Source: Francisellaceae bacterium
GTDB lineage: Bacteria; Pseudomonadota; Gammaproteobacteria; Berkiellales; Berkiellaceae
DNA length: 5,918 nt
Assembly (NCBI GenBank): GCA_023266415.1
Contig: JAHFQG010000076.1
Coordinates: 1-5,918, forward strand
Reading direction: 5' to 3'
Shown here: piece after piece, positions 4,184 through 5,918 of the stretch
How positions within the stretch are numbered: position 1 is the stretch's first letter
Layout: each line of letters starts with the position of its first letter
The notes under the pieces: generated by a model
Told to the model about the DNA's origin: nothing
Seen by the model: only the letters and a program-made list of their open reading frames with translations
Databases searched by the model: none
Translations under genes and position numbers: made by a program

Positions 4184-5918
4184 ATGGCACCTACCCTCAA
4201 AATCCTTTCTCTGCCTCATCAAGTAGTGCATTATTACCCCCTCCCACCTGCTTTAGATCGACTCCCTTTTTCATTGAAAATTTTGCTGGAAAATTTGCTG
4301 CGCTATCAAGAAACAGGGATCACCTCCGAAAAAGACATCGAAGCCATTTTAAACTGGAACCCCCAACAAGAGCCCCAAGATGAAATTGCCTTCACCCCTG
4401 CCCGAGTGGTATTGCAAGATTTTACAGGGGTACCGGTGGTGGTCGATTTAGCGGCCATGCGAGCTGCCATGAAAAAGCTGGGCGGAAATGCGCAAAAAAT
4501 AAACCCCCTATCTGCCGTTGATTTGGTCATAGATCACTCCGTGATAGTCGATACCTTCGGAAACGCCAATTCTCTCCAAAAAAACACACAAATTGAGTTT
4601 TCCCGAAACAAAGAACGCTATACCTTCTTACGCTGGGGCCAAAAAGCGTTTCAAAATTTCCGAGTGGTACCCCCCGGAACCGGTATTGTGCACCAAGTCA
4701 ATTTAGAATATTTGGCCCATGTGGTGTGCACACAACAAAAAGGCGACAAAGTGTTTGCTTACCCTGATACCTTAGTGGGTACCGATTCACACACCACTAT
4801 GATTAATGGACTAGGGATTTTAGGATGGGGCGTTGGGGGCATTGAAGCCGAAGCTGCCATGTTAGGTCAGCCAGTTACATTACTTATTCCACAGGTGGTT
4901 GGTTTTGAGTTCACGGGTGCTATGAAAGAAGGGACCACAGCCACCGATTTAGTTCTGCGTGTGGTGGAAATGCTCCGAAAACATGGGGTGGTGGGTAAAT
5001 TTGTCGAATTTTTTGGCGATGGACTCTCGCAGTTGCCTCTGGCCGATCGCGCCACCATTGGGAACATGGCCCCAGAATATGGCGCCACCTGTGGTATTTT
5101 TCCCATTGATGCAGAAACCTTAAAGTTTTTACGGTTATCTGGCCGTTCGGAGTCCCAAATTGCTTTGGTGGAAGCTTACGCCAAAGCCCAAGGTATGTTT
5201 CGTGAAAATGGCCAAGTAAACGCTGAATACAGTAGCACGTTACAACTCGATTTATCCACAGTAGAACCGGCCATTGCAGGTCCGAAACGCCCGCAAGATC
5301 GCATTAATCTTAGTCAAACGAAAATTGCTTTCGAAAAACATTTGGGCGATTCTTTAAAAGTACCTGAACCCGCTCAAACCATTGAAGATTCAGCCACTCC
5401 CCTGCCCTCTGCCAGAACTTCTCTCCGACATGGCGATGTCGTGATTGCCGCCATCACCAGTTGTACCAACACCTCTAATCCGGCCATTATGTTGGCAGCC
5501 GGGCTGGTGGCGCAAAAAGCCATTGCGCGCGGTTTAACCGTTAAGCCTTGGGTCAAAACCAGTTTGGCACCTGGCTCACAGGTCGTTACTGATTATTTGG
5601 AAAAATCCAACCTCATGGCCCCTTTACAACAGTTGGGCTTTTATTTGGTGGGATATGGTTGTACCACCTGTATTGGCAATTCGGGGCCTTTATCGTCTGA
5701 GGTAAGCCAAGCCATTCAAGATGGAGAATTGTCGGTTTGTGCTGTATTATCGGGTAATCGCAACTTTGAGGGGCGTATTCACCCCGAAGTACGGAATGCC
5801 TATTTAGCCTCTCCCCCTTTAGTGGTCGCTTATGCCTTAGCGGGCACCCTGCACATTAACTTACTGTTAGAGCCGTTGGGGAAAGATCAACAAGGGAATT
5901 TGGTCTTTTTGAAAGACA
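4184..5918 (+). CDS. acnA: Aconitate hydratase AcnA, N-terminal 578 residues (3' end outside window)
   Basis: This is the [4Fe-4S] enzyme that converts citrate to isocitrate through cis-aconitate in the TCA and glyoxylate cycles, in the cytoplasm. The visible part covers the large N-terminal aconitase domain; the linker and C-terminal swivel domain (about 300 more residues of an expected 880-890) lie beyond the edge. The three cluster ligands are Cys427 in SCTNTSN and Cys493 and Cys496 in [12 protein letters not shown], with the same spacing as in IRP1. Active-site blocks include [12 protein letters not shown] (200-211) and GPKRPQDR (366-373). [27 protein letters not shown] and [10 protein letters not shown] closely follow E. 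coli AcnA, which separates it from AcnB. The start ATG gives [12 protein letters not shown] before the conserved HYYPLP, about eight residues shorter than E. coli. The Shine-Dalgarno sequence is weak (GGA, 7 nt upstream). An in-frame ATG at 4076 inside the MITE is not favoured. AcnA is the stress-stable aconitase in enterics. Confidence 0.95.
   Translation, partial: MAPTLKILSLPHQVVHYYPLPPALDRLPFSLKILLENLLRYQETGITSEKDIEAILNWNPQQEPQDEIAFTPARVVLQDFTGVPVVVDLAAMRAAMKKLGGNAQKINPLSAVDLVIDHSVIVDTFGNANSLQKNTQIEFSRNKERYTFLRWGQKAFQNFRVVPPGTGIVHQVNLEYLAHVVCTQQKGDKVFAYPDTLVGTDSHTTMINGLGILGWGVGGIEAEAAMLGQPVTLLIPQVVGFEFTGAMKEGTTATDLVLRVVEMLRKHGVVGKFVEFFGDGLSQLPLADRATIGNMAPEYGATCGIFPIDAETLKFLRLSGRSESQIALVEAYAKAQGMFRENGQVNAEYSSTLQLDLSTVEPAIAGPKRPQDRINLSQTKIAFEKHLGDSLKVPEPAQTIEDSATPLPSARTSLRHGDVVIAAITSCTNTSNPAIMLAAGLVAQKAIARGLTVKPWVKTSLAPGSQVVTDYLEKSNLMAPLQQLGFYLVGYGCTTCIGNSGPLSSEVSQAIQDGELSVCAVLSGNRNFEGRIHPEVRNAYLASPPLVVAYALAGTLHINLLLEPLGKDQQGNLVFLKD

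Overview
The window comes from a gammaproteobacterium-like genome of moderate to low GC. The evidence is a stationary-phase sigma factor of the RpoS type and an AcnA-type aconitase, both close in sequence to the enteric proteins. The mixed AT-rich codon use and a short mobile repeat carrying CGTCATCCCG/CGGGATGACG palindromes would fit a Legionellales-like or other host-associated lineage. That placement is an inference, and the genus cannot be named from this sequence.

Layout: (1) Positions 1-2317, plus strand: the 3' part of a long ABC-transporter permease gene, then an overlapping gene for its ATPase. The ATPase carries a C-terminal accessory domain (AAA_assoc_C type). Together they look like an importer of the nitrate/sulfonate/taurine type with unknown substrate. 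(2) Positions 2298-3685, minus strand: a MarR-family regulator followed 8 bp later by rpoS, very likely one operon transcribed marR then rpoS. The rpoS 3' end overlaps the 3' end of the ABC ATPase gene by 20 bp, tail to tail. (3) Positions 3686-4183: a 498-bp divergent intergenic region. It holds a candidate marR promoter, a small palindrome, a possible leader ORF with a perfect Shine-Dalgarno sequence, an intact 262-bp MITE-like element and a candidate acnA promoter. (4) Positions 4184-5918, plus strand: the first 578 codons of acnA, which runs off the right edge.

How the parts may work together: MarR and RpoS are probably co-expressed, so a signal sensed by MarR could set RpoS level. Candidate -10 boxes in front of both marR-rpoS and acnA fit the TAYRCT pattern favoured by RpoS, which would allow sigma-S control of acnA and feedback on the operon. 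This is a hypothesis from short motifs only.

The clearest unusual structure is the MITE-like insertion at 3827-4088. It has 17-bp perfect terminal inverted repeats resembling IS903-group (IS5 family) ends, a 9-bp target duplication, no transposase, and internal palindromes, one arm of which has expanded into five 19-bp tandem copies. No wholly new multi-gene system is evident.
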